In this document: positions 55,249-62,725 of the stretch, piece after piece | Position numbering within the stretch: position 1 is the stretch's first letter | Layout of the letters: each line of letters starts with the position of its first letter | Notes under the pieces: model-generated | Databases searched by the model: none | What the model was told of the DNA's origin: nothing | The model's input: the letters and a program-made list of their open reading frames with translations, nothing else | Origin: Burkholderiaceae bacterium | GTDB taxonomy: Bacteria > Pseudomonadota > Gammaproteobacteria > Burkholderiales > Burkholderiaceae | Assembly: GCA_021166835.1 (NCBI GenBank) | Contig: JAJPEN010000033.1 | Coordinates: 1 to 64,000 of the forward strand | Direction of reading: 5' to 3' | Length of the DNA: 64,000 bases | Program-made: the position numbers and the translations under genes

Positions 55249-56462
55249 CCAAAGCCAGCATGAAAGAACATCGCCCCGGGCGATCGCGTGACCGCAAGAG
55301 CCACCTGTCGCCCGACGCCGAGCGGCTGGTGTCGGCCGCGCTCGGCCTGGCGAACTCGGGCAGCCGTCTCGAGGATCGCTACTGGGAGGCGCAACTCGTC
55401 ACGCGCATCGAGCGCATGCTCGACGGCGGCCACGTGCAGGGCGCGCACGACGCGCTCGACCGGCTGAACCAGACCGACGGCGAAGCCTATGGCGCGCTGG
55501 TCGAGGCGGTCGAGGAGGCGGCCGAAACCGTCACCATCGAAGTCGACGGGCAGCGCTGGGAGGCGCTGCTCGTGCTCGCGCCGCTCGTCGTCTGGACGCG
55601 CTTTCGCATTCCGTCCGGACCGATCCCCGCGCAGGCGGCCGATACGCTCGCCACGCACTGGCGTGCGCACACGATCGCGCGCTCGGCGCGTTTCCAGATG
55701 CTGCCGTACCTGTTCAGCATCGACCAGCTTCCCGACGACTACGCCGAGTTGCGTCGTCTTGCGCGCCGGATCGGCCAGGCGGCGATCGCCGGAAGCACCG
55801 CGCGCGTCGACCTGAAATCGCTGCCCGAAACCGCCGACATGCTGGCCGACACGCGCTTCCTGCTCGGCGTCGTCGCTGCGCCCGAAGGCGCGCCGGTGTT
55901 CCGCTGGCAGGAGTCCGATGCGAGCGATCACGCCGGTCGCGTTCCGTGCCTCGAGGCGTGGATCGCGCAGGCGCGCCCGACCATCGAGCCGCTGCTGCCG
56001 GGTTGCGGCTTCGAATGCCTGCTGCCCGACGCCTATCACATCAACCTGCGCGAATCCGATCGGCGCGTGCGTCCGTATTCGATCCGCGCGGCGGTGCACT
56101 ACCTCACGCACGCGCTCGACCTCGAAGCCTCCGACATCAAGGCCACGGTGGCGGGCTTCGGCCACGAGCGGCTCGACGAATACCGGATCGGCCTGAGCAT
56201 CCGCGACGAGGACGAAGTCGCGCACGGCGTCGTCTGGCCGCTGCTCGGCGCTGAATCCGACCAGGACGAGCCTTCGCCGATCGAGCAGATCCGCGAAGTG
56301 CTGCGCGAGGTCGGCGTCTCCGAAGTGCGGCTGTGGCGTGACCTCAGCGAACCCGAGTTCTGCGACGACTGCGGTGTGCCGCTATACCCGAACGGCAAGG
56401 GCGAAATCGTCCACGCCGAGATGCCGGGAGACGTGGAGCCGGAGTCGACGCATTTTCACTAG
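55245..56462 (+). CDS. DUF2863 family protein
   Basis: The 405-residue protein matches DUF2863, an uncharacterised family of betaproteobacteria. Visible features are a charged N-terminus, E-D-R-Y-W-E-A near residue 44, and a C-terminal zinc-ribbon-like half-motif F-C-D-D-C-G-V-P-L-Y-P. There is no signal peptide or membrane segment, so it should be cytoplasmic. Its start overlaps the dnaQ stop. The 3' end meets the second copy of the inverted-repeat element. Function is unknown. Confidence 0.75.
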   Translation: MTKASMKEHRPGRSRDRKSHLSPDAERLVSAALGLANSGSRLEDRYWEAQLVTRIERMLDGGHVQGAHDALDRLNQTDGEAYGALVEAVEEAAETVTIEVDGQRWEALLVLAPLVVWTRFRIPSGPIPAQAADTLATHWRAHTIARSARFQMLPYLFSIDQLPDDYAELRRLARRIGQAAIAGSTARVDLKSLPETADMLADTRFLLGVVAAPEGAPVFRWQESDASDHAGRVPCLEAWIAQARPTIEPLLPGCGFECLLPDAYHINLRESDRRVRPYSIRAAVHYLTHALDLEASDIKATVAGFGHERLDEYRIGLSIRDEDEVAHGVVWPLLGAESDQDEPSPIEQIREVLREVGVSEVRLWRDLSEPEFCDDCGVPLYPNGKGEIVHAEMPGDVEPESTHFH

Positions 56463-56469
56463 AGGCAGG

Positions 56470-56563
56470 GAAGGGTGAAGGGTAAAGGGTGAACGGCGAC
56501 AGCCACGACGGCGACGGATCGCGCGCTGGTTTTCCCCTTCACCCTTTACCCTTCACTCTTCAC
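56470..56563. repeat. Inverted-repeat element, copy 2
   Basis: A perfect 19-bp stem (56475-56493 with 56538-56556) encloses a loop with the same acagccacgacggcgacg core as copy 1. The variant heptad here is gtaaagg, matched by cctttac on the other arm, whereas copy 1 has gtcaagg matched by ccttgac. It lies between convergent DUF2863 and soxW, and its right arm encodes the last codons and stop of soxW. Confidence 0.9.
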
Positions 56564-57053
56564 TTCTCTCCAGCGCTCGGGCAATTCGCCCATCCAGATA
56601 CGCGCCGTAGAAATCCGCCGAGCTGTAGCCGACGAGACGTTCGGCGAGTTCGCGGTTGTCGTCGCCGAGGAATGCGACGGTAGGGGCGACGCGCACGCCT
56701 AGCGATTTCGCGAGCGCGGCGGGGTTCTGCGGTGCGTCGCGGCTGCCCTGGCGTTCGAAGGGGCGTTCGTCGCCGATGCCGTATTCGGCCACGCGCACGC
56801 CGGGTGCCGCGGCTTCGAGGTGGCGCAGGTAGTTGCGCCGGACCACTTCGCAGTATGGGCAGCCGGGCAGCGAGAAGAGCGCCACCACCACGCGCGCATC
56901 GCCGTGCGCCAGCAGCGCCTGCGGCGAGCGCGTGCCGTCGAGCGCAGGCGTTCCGGCAGCGAGAGCCGCGGACGGAACGAGCGACGCCAAGGGCGCGAGC
57001 AGCGCGAGGGCGCATGCCGACACCGCGAGGCGGCGAGACGACGATGTAGACAT
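56553..57053 (-). CDS. soxW: Periplasmic thioredoxin-like protein SoxW
   Basis: This thioredoxin-fold protein (166 residues) has an export signal ending near A-L-A-A-G at about residue 33 and the active-site motif C-P-Y-C in F-S-L-P-G-C-P-Y-C. The cis-Pro segment V-A-P-T-V-A-F-L is present. Beside sox genes, the periplasmic SoxW keeps SoxY and other partners reduced. It is divergent from soxR and shares an operator region. Its C-terminal residues fall in the right arm of the inverted-repeat element. Confidence 0.85.
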   Translation of the reverse strand: MSTSSSRRLAVSACALALLAPLASLVPSAALAAGTPALDGTRSPQALLAHGDARVVVALFSLPGCPYCEVVRRNYLRHLEAAAPGVRVAEYGIGDERPFERQGSRDAPQNPAALAKSLGVRVAPTVAFLGDDNRELAERLVGYSSADFYGAYLDGRIARALERSEE

Positions 57054-57070
57054 TCAGGATACGTTACTGC

Positions 57071-57110
57071 TTGACTGCATGACTATGCGCTCATATAGTC
57101 ATCCTATCAA
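57071..57110. promoter_or_regulatory. Divergent soxW/soxR promoters with ArsR-type operator
   Basis: Plus strand: TTGACT (57071-57076), 17-bp spacer, TATAGT (57094-57099) towards soxR. Minus strand: TTGATA (rc of 57105-57110), 17-bp spacer, CATAGT (rc of 57082-57087) towards soxW. The palindrome ATGACTAT-N8-ATAGTCAT (57079-57102) covers both -10 boxes, as expected for repression by the ArsR-family SoxR. Confidence 0.72.
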
Positions 57111-57162
57111 GCCGAGGCCCCGATAGAAGAACAGGGCGCCCGGCCTTCGAGGAGACGTCCCC

Positions 57163-57540
57163 ATGGACTCGCTGGGCCAGGTATTCGAGGCCGTGTCGAA
57201 TTATTTCGCGCTGCTCTCCGAACCGGTGCGGCTGCGCATCCTGCACTCGATCTGCCGCGAGGAGAAGAGCGTCTCGCAGATCGTCGCCGAGACCGGCGCG
57301 ACGCAGACGAACGTCTCGCGCCACCTCAACACGCTGTACCGCGCCGGTGCGCTCAGCCGGCGCAAGGACGGCAACTTCATCTATTACGGCGTGCGCGACA
57401 GCGCGCTCATCGAGATCTGCCGAACGGTGTGCACGCATATCGCCGGGCGCACCGAGACGCAGTCCGGGGAGCATTCGGAGATGCGCCGGCTGGCCGAGGA
57501 ATGGGATGCGCGCCCCGAGTCGCGCCAGGAGCTTCGATGA
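57163..57540 (+). CDS. soxR: ArsR-family regulator of sox genes
   Basis: This 125-residue winged-helix repressor has the ArsR HTH (S-V-S-Q-I-V-A-E-T-G-A-T-Q-T-N-V-S-R-H) near residue 45 and a wing with R-K-D-G-N-F-I-Y-Y. Two Cys (C31 in the S-I-C-R-E helix; about C86 and C90 later in I-C-R-T-V-C) could serve sulfur sensing, as in known SoxR/BigR-type repressors. A GGAGACG site precedes the ATG. It is the first gene of the sox operon and overlaps soxC by four bases. Confidence 0.88.
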   Translation: MDSLGQVFEAVSNYFALLSEPVRLRILHSICREEKSVSQIVAETGATQTNVSRHLNTLYRAGALSRRKDGNFIYYGVRDSALIEICRTVCTHIAGRTETQSGEHSEMRRLAEEWDARPESRQELR

Positions 57541-58973
57541 ACGATTTTCTCGACCCATCCGGCCGGCCGTCGGACGGGACTGCGGTGCGCCTTGCGGGTC
57601 GGATTCGACCGGCGCCGGAGAACACGCTGTCGGCCGAGGAACTCGACCGTGCGCGCCGCGCGCGCCGCAGTTTCATGGGCAAGGCGCTGGCGATGGGCGC
57701 CGGCGCCGGCGCTGCCGCGAGAGCCGTAGCCGGCGCTCCCGCGAAAGCCGTGGCCGGCGCTCCTGATAAGGCCGGCGCGCCGCGCGAGGCGCCCGGAGTC
57801 GACGGACCGGGCGACAAGGCGATTCTCGAACTGCCGCCGCACACGACGGGTCTGGGCCAGCCGGTGGCGGCGCGCGGCTACGGCGTTCCGTCGCAATGGG
57901 AGCGCAACCTGCAGCGGCGCGAGAGCCCCGGGCTCACGCGGGTGTCGGCTTCTTCGGTGAGCTTCGCTCCGCTGCAGGGGATGTTCGGCATCATCACGCC
58001 GAACGGCCTGCACTTCGAGCGCCATCACCAGGGCTGGTGGGACATCGACCCCAGCCGGCACCGCCTGATGATCAACGGACTCGTGCGCGAGGCGCGCGTG
58101 TTCACGATGGACGACCTGATGCGCCTGCCGTCGGTCTCGCGCATCCACTTCATCGAGTGCGGCGCGAACAGCGGCATGGAGTGGGGCAACAACGCCGTGC
58201 CCACCGTGCAGTACACGCACGGCATGCTCTCCTGTGCCGAGTTCACCGGCGTACCGCTTTCCACGCTGCTCGACCTGTGCGGCATCGACCGGCGCAACGG
58301 CAGGTACGTGCTGGCCGAAGGCGCCGACGGTTCGTCGATGACGCGCACGATCCCGATCGATCGCGCGCTCGACGACGTGCTCGTCGCCTGGGGGATGAAC
58401 GGCGAGATGCTGCGCCCGGAGAACGGCTATCCGTTGCGGCTGGTCGTTCCCGGCGTGCAGGGCGTCTCCTGGGTGAAGTACCTGCGGCGCATCGAGGTCG
58501 GCGACCAGCCCTGGTACACGAAGGACGAAACCGTCCACTACGTCGACCTGATGCCCGACGGCCAGCACCGGCAGTTCACGTCGATCCAGGAAGTGAAGTC
58601 GGTCATCACGACGCCCTCGGGCGGGCAGATGCTGCTCGACAAGGGCTACTACAGCGTGAGCGGCCTGGCCTGGTCGGGGCGCGGCAGGATCAGGCGGGTC
58701 GACGTCTCCTTCGACGGCGGGCGCAACTGGCGCACGGCGCGCCTGGACAGCCTGGTGCTGCCGAAGGCGCTCACGCGTTTCTCGATCGACTGGACCTGGG
58801 ACGGATCGCCCGCCGTGCTGCAGAGCCGCGCGATCGACGAAACCGGTGCAGTGCAGCCGAAGATCAACCAGTTGCGCGCGGTGCGCGGTACGCGCTCGAT
58901 CTATCACAACAACGCGATCCAGTCGTGGCGGGTTGCCGAATCGGGTGAGGTGTTCAATGCGCAGGTGTGGTGA
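57537..58973 (+). CDS. soxC: Sulfane dehydrogenase molybdenum subunit SoxC
   Basis: SoxC, with SoxD, oxidises the sulfane sulfur bound to SoxY. The 478-residue precursor has a twin-arginine signal (R43-R44-S-F-M-G-K) and a sulfite-oxidase Moco domain with the ligand Cys208 in F-I-E-C-G-A-N-S, then a dimerisation domain. The region after the signal is unusually Ala/Gly/Pro-rich with A-G-A-P-x-K repeats. Its presence means thiosulfate can be oxidised to sulfate without sulfur globules. Confidence 0.95.
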   Translation: MNDFLDPSGRPSDGTAVRLAGRIRPAPENTLSAEELDRARRARRSFMGKALAMGAGAGAAARAVAGAPAKAVAGAPDKAGAPREAPGVDGPGDKAILELPPHTTGLGQPVAARGYGVPSQWERNLQRRESPGLTRVSASSVSFAPLQGMFGIITPNGLHFERHHQGWWDIDPSRHRLMINGLVREARVFTMDDLMRLPSVSRIHFIECGANSGMEWGNNAVPTVQYTHGMLSCAEFTGVPLSTLLDLCGIDRRNGRYVLAEGADGSSMTRTIPIDRALDDVLVAWGMNGEMLRPENGYPLRLVVPGVQGVSWVKYLRRIEVGDQPWYTKDETVHYVDLMPDGQHRQFTSIQEVKSVITTPSGGQMLLDKGYYSVSGLAWSGRGRIRRVDVSFDGGRNWRTARLDSLVLPKALTRFSIDWTWDGSPAVLQSRAIDETGAVQPKINQLRAVRGTRSIYHNNAIQSWRVAESGEVFNAQVW

Positions 58974-60162
58974 GCGGCGCGTGCGGTCGCTGAAGCGCGT
59001 GTTGCCGACGGCGGCGCTCGCCGGGGCCATCGCGATCGCCTTCGGTCTCGCTGCGACCTTCGGCGCCGACGCGCAGGCGGCGAGCGACGCGGACGCGAAG
59101 GCGGCGACCGTGAAAACGGCACAGGCGAAGACGCCGGACGCGAAGACGGCGAACGCGGCGCCCTGGGCCGGCATCGGCCGCCCGGCGACGCGCTCCGAGA
59201 TCCAGGCCTGGGACATCGACGTGCGCACCGACTTCAAGGGCCTGCCGCCGGGCTCGGGTTCGGTGGAGGCGGGCGAGCGCGTCTGGGAGGCCAAGTGCGC
59301 GATCTGCCACGGCACCTTCGGCGAGTCGAACGAGGTGTTCACGCCGATCGTCGGCGGCACGACGAAGGAGGACATCGAGAGCGGGCACGTCGCCAACCTG
59401 AAGCGCACCGACTTCCCGCAGCGAAGCACGATGATGAAGCTCTCGCAGGTCTCGACCCTGTGGGACTACATCCGGCGCGCGATGCCGTGGAACGCACCGA
59501 AGTCGCTGTCGACCGACGAGGTCTACGCAGTGACGGCGTACATCCTCAACCTCGCCGACGTCGTTCCGGCCGATTACGTTCTGTCGGATCGGAATATCGT
59601 CGACGTGCAGAAGCGTTTGCCCAATCGTAACGGGATGACGTTCTACGAGCCGCTGTGGCGCGTCGACGGCAAGCCCGACGCGCAGGGCGACGCGTGCATG
59701 AGCGGATGCCGGACCGACCCGGCACGGCTCGCCGCCGCCGGGCTGCCGGAGCACGCGCGCGACGCGCACGGCAACCTGATGGCGCAGAACCGCGTCGTCG
59801 GTCCGGTGCGCGGCGCCGACACCACGCGTCCGCCGCGCCCCGATCTCGATGGCGCGCAGGTCGCGGCGCTGGCCGAGGCGACGATGCTCGCGTCGATTCC
59901 GCACCAGCGCAAACCCGAGGATCTCGCGCGCGAGGCGAACTGCATGGCCTGCCATGCCGTCGACGCGAAGATGGTCGGTCCGTCGTTCCGCGACGTCGGC
60001 GCGAAGTACCGCGGACGCCCGGGGGTGGCCGAGATGCTGGTCGGTCGCGTGAAGAACGGCACCAGCGGCGCCTGGGGCGACGTACCGATGCCGGCGAACG
60101 CCGCGATCGCCGACGACGACATCCGGGTAATCGTTAACTGGATCCTCGAGGATCGGCAATGA
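58957..60162 (+). CDS. soxD: Sulfane dehydrogenase cytochrome SoxD
   Basis: The electron-accepting subunit of the SoxCD complex: a 401-residue protein with a signal peptide and two haem motifs, C-A-I-C-H (residue 114) and C-M-A-C-H (residue 329), each in a cytochrome c domain. An alternative GTG start 24 bp later would remove the basic eight-residue extension and give a better signal peptide. It overlaps soxC by 17 bp, or begins after it if the GTG is used. Confidence 0.94.
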   Translation: MRRCGERRVRSLKRVLPTAALAGAIAIAFGLAATFGADAQAASDADAKAATVKTAQAKTPDAKTANAAPWAGIGRPATRSEIQAWDIDVRTDFKGLPPGSGSVEAGERVWEAKCAICHGTFGESNEVFTPIVGGTTKEDIESGHVANLKRTDFPQRSTMMKLSQVSTLWDYIRRAMPWNAPKSLSTDEVYAVTAYILNLADVVPADYVLSDRNIVDVQKRLPNRNGMTFYEPLWRVDGKPDAQGDACMSGCRTDPARLAAAGLPEHARDAHGNLMAQNRVVGPVRGADTTRPPRPDLDGAQVAALAEATMLASIPHQRKPEDLAREANCMACHAVDAKMVGPSFRDVGAKYRGRPGVAEMLVGRVKNGTSGAWGDVPMPANAAIADDDIRVIVNWILEDRQ

Positions 60163-60242
60163 AGAATTCGCCGATCCTCAATGCAACTCCGATATGCTCC
60201 GGCAATCGGCCAATCCGTCCTTCCACGAAGGAGACTGCACCC

Positions 60243-60713
60243 ATGAACGTAACGAGACGCACGACCTTGCAGGTCGCGGGCAGCGCCGGCCTGTACGGGG
60301 CGTTGCTGTCGCTCGGCCTGCTGCGCCCCGGCTCCGCCGCCGCGCAGGCTTTCGACGAGAAGATGTTCCACGTTGCCGGCGTCGCCGACACGCTGAAGGC
60401 GCTCGGCGCGGCCGGCGCCGCCGAGTCGAAGGACGTGGTCATCGTCTCGCCCGACATCGCCGAGAACGGTGCCGTGGTGCCGGTGGGCGTCAAGAGCAAT
60501 CTGCCGAAAACCGAATCGATCGCGCTGCTGGTCGACAAGAACCCGAACGCGCTGGCCGGCGCCTACGACATCCTCGAGGGCTCCCAGCCCGAGGTGAGCA
60601 TGCGCATCAAGATGGGGCAAAGCTCGGACGTGGTCGCGCTGGTGAAGGCCGACGGCAAGTACTACATGGCGAAGAAGGAAATCAAGGTAACGCTCGGCGG
60701 CTGCGGCGGCTGA
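60243..60713 (+). CDS. soxY: Sulfur-carrier protein SoxY
   Basis: SoxY carries the sulfur intermediate on the Cys of its mobile C-terminal G-G-C-G-G motif, present here at the very end of 156 residues. A twin-arginine-type signal (T-R-R-T-T-L-Q-V-A) exports it to the periplasm with SoxZ. An AAGGAG site precedes the ATG. It lies 80 bp after soxD. Confidence 0.96.
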   Translation: MNVTRRTTLQVAGSAGLYGALLSLGLLRPGSAAAQAFDEKMFHVAGVADTLKALGAAGAAESKDVVIVSPDIAENGAVVPVGVKSNLPKTESIALLVDKNPNALAGAYDILEGSQPEVSMRIKMGQSSDVVALVKADGKYYMAKKEIKVTLGGCGG

Positions 60714-60761
60714 AGCGGCTGCGTTTCCGATAACTCCCGATTCCACAGGAGACGCTGCAAA

Positions 60762-61073
60762 ATGGCAGACCCGATGAAGATCCGCGCCACCGCCAAGGAC
60801 GGCACGGCCGACGTGCGCGTGCTGATGGCGCACGAGATGGAGACCGGACAGCGCAAGGACGCATCCGGCAAGGTGATCCCCGCCTGGCACATCACCGAGG
60901 TCACGGCCTCGCTGAACGGCAAGCCGGTGCTTCGCGCGCACTGGGGGCCGGCGATCTCGAAGAACCCCTACCTGCAGTTCAAGGTCAAGGATGCGAAGCC
61001 GGGCGACAAGATCAGCGTCACCTGGGTCGACAACCGGGGCGACAAGCGCACCGACGAAGCGACGGTGAGCTGA
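60762..61073 (+). CDS. soxZ: SoxY partner protein SoxZ
   Basis: The 103-residue SoxZ has no signal peptide, as expected because it is exported bound to SoxY. Family segments V-L-M-A-H-E-M-E-T-G, W-G-P-A-I-S-K-N-P-Y and D-K-I-S-V-T-W-V-D-N are present. A strong AGGAGA site precedes the ATG. It forms the SoxYZ carrier complex. Confidence 0.96.
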   Translation: MADPMKIRATAKDGTADVRVLMAHEMETGQRKDASGKVIPAWHITEVTASLNGKPVLRAHWGPAISKNPYLQFKVKDAKPGDKISVTWVDNRGDKRTDEATVS

Positions 61074-61198
61074 AGAAGTCCGAGAGGCGGGCTCGCCCGC
61101 ATCGCGGCACGAGCGGCGCGGCGCCGTCGCGCGGCCGCGGGCGTCGGGGAGGAGGGCCCCGGCGCCCGGAAGTCATTTCAACGAGAGGAGACAATTCC

Positions 61199-62005
61199 AT
61201 GCGAAAGGCATCGCTGTGCATCGCAGCGTCGGCGCTCGCCGCCACTGCGGCGATCGCGTACGCGCAAACCGATACGCAGGCCGAGATCGAGCGATATCGC
61301 GAGATGCTGCAGGACGGCAACCCCGCCGAGCTGACGGTGATGCGCGGCGAGGAGCTGTGGAAGAAGCCGCGCGGACCGAAGAACGCGAGTCTCGAGCGCT
61401 GCGACCTGGGCAAGGGCCCGGGCGTGGTCAAGGGCGTCTATGCCGAGCTGCCGCGCTACTTCGCCGACACCGACCAGGTGATGGATGCCGAGGCGCGCCT
61501 CGTGCATTGCCAGGTCACGCTGCAGGGCTTCGATCGCGCCGAGCTGGTGAAGAAGCCGTTCTCGAGCTCCGGGCCCGCAACCGACAACGAGGCGCTCGTC
61601 GCGTATCTCGTCGAGGAGTCGCGCGGCATGCCGGTGGCGGTTCCGCAGAGCCATCCGAAGGAGATCGAGGCCTACGAGCGCGGGAAGAAGATCTTCTTCT
61701 ATCGCGGCGGGCCGTACGACTTCTCCTGCGCTTCGTGCCACGGCGACGACGACAAGCGCATCCGGCTGCAGGATCTGCCGAATCTGCTGAAGCCCGAGCC
61801 CGCGCAGCGCGCGTTCACGACCTGGCCGGCGTATCGCGTCTCGCAGGGCGCGCTGCGCACGATGCAGTGGCGCCTGAACGACTGCTTCCGCCAGCAGCGC
61901 TTCCCCGAACTCGTCTTCACGTCGCCGGCGTCGATCGACCTGATCACGTTCCTCGGCGTGAACGCGAAGGGCGGCAAGATGGATTCGCCGGCGATCAAGC
62001 GATAA
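61199..62005 (+). CDS. soxA: L-cysteine S-thiosulfotransferase subunit SoxA
   Basis: SoxA, with SoxX, attaches thiosulfate to SoxY. The 268-residue protein has a signal peptide ending near A-Y-A-Q, one haem motif C-A-S-C-H (177-181) and the catalytic Cys229 in N-D-C-F-R-Q. Only one C-x2-C-H is present, so this is the monohaem type, with Cys68 and a Cys near 104 in place of the lost haem. An AGGAG site precedes the ATG; 125 bp without a gene separate it from soxZ. Confidence 0.96.
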   Translation: MRKASLCIAASALAATAAIAYAQTDTQAEIERYREMLQDGNPAELTVMRGEELWKKPRGPKNASLERCDLGKGPGVVKGVYAELPRYFADTDQVMDAEARLVHCQVTLQGFDRAELVKKPFSSSGPATDNEALVAYLVEESRGMPVAVPQSHPKEIEAYERGKKIFFYRGGPYDFSCASCHGDDDKRIRLQDLPNLLKPEPAQRAFTTWPAYRVSQGALRTMQWRLNDCFRQQRFPELVFTSPASIDLITFLGVNAKGGKMDSPAIKR

Positions 62006-62024
62006 GAAATCGAGGAGACAGGAA

Positions 62025-62663
62025 ATGCCAGGCAAAGCAAAGTTCGCCCGAGGCGCCGGCGTCGCGCTCGCGGTGATCGTCGGGGTGGCGGGTTGCGCAT
62101 CGATGAGCGGATCGCGCTCGGTGTCCGATGCCCAGGTCAAGCAGGAGCTGCTCGCTTCCTTCCGCGACAAGGGAATCGCGAAGGTCGATCGGCTCGAGCA
62201 GAGCGAGCTGCAGCGCGTGTGCAGCCAGTACGCCGACAAGCCGCTGCCCGCGGACCTGCGCGAGCGGCTGCAGGCCGAAGCGATGAAGACCGTGAAGTTC
62301 CCCGCCGACGGCAAGTTCCTCGGCGACTGGAAGTCGGGCGAGAAGATCGCGCAGAGCGGCCGCGGGCTGCAGTACAGCGACACCGAGAAGACGGTGGCCG
62401 GCGGCAACTGCTATGCGTGCCACCAGCTGTCGAAGGAAGAGATCGCCTACGGCAACATCGGCCCGACGCTGTACCACTACGGCAAGCTGCGCGGCAACTC
62501 GAAGGAGGCGCTCGAGTACACGTGGACGCGCCTGTGGAACGGGCACGCGTTCGCGGCGTGCAACAACATGCCGCGCTTCGGCGATGCCGGCATCCTCACC
62601 GAGGCGCAGCTGAAGGACGTGATGGCGCTGCTGCTCGACCCGGCCTCGCCGGTCAACCGGTGA
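62025..62663 (+). CDS. soxX: L-cysteine S-thiosulfotransferase cytochrome SoxX
   Basis: The 212-residue cytochrome has haem motif C-Y-A-C-H (129-133). The N-terminus carries a lipoprotein signal with G-V-A-G-C (Cys24), suggesting membrane anchoring rather than a free periplasmic form; many SoxX are soluble. The 80-residue region before the cytochrome domain is longer than in the Paracoccus type. A GGAGACAGG site precedes the ATG. Confidence 0.94.
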   Translation: MPGKAKFARGAGVALAVIVGVAGCASMSGSRSVSDAQVKQELLASFRDKGIAKVDRLEQSELQRVCSQYADKPLPADLRERLQAEAMKTVKFPADGKFLGDWKSGEKIAQSGRGLQYSDTEKTVAGGNCYACHQLSKEEIAYGNIGPTLYHYGKLRGNSKEALEYTWTRLWNGHAFAACNNMPRFGDAGILTEAQLKDVMALLLDPASPVNR

Positions 62664-62674
62664 GGAGCGAAGCG

Positions 62675-62725
62675 ATGCGAACCGGGCTGGCCGCGATGCG
62701 CTGCATGCGCGGTGCGCTGCGATGA
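62675..62725 (+). CDS. Possible 16-codon leader ORF before soxB
   Basis: A GAGGAG site (62662-62667) is followed seven bases later by an ATG opening a 16-codon frame (M-R-T-G-L-A-A-M-R-C-M-R-G-A-L-R). Its TGA overlaps the soxB ATG by four bases. SoxB itself has no ribosome site of its own, so translation may be coupled through this mini-ORF. Translation is not proven. Confidence 0.35.
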   Translation: MRTGLAAMRCMRGALR

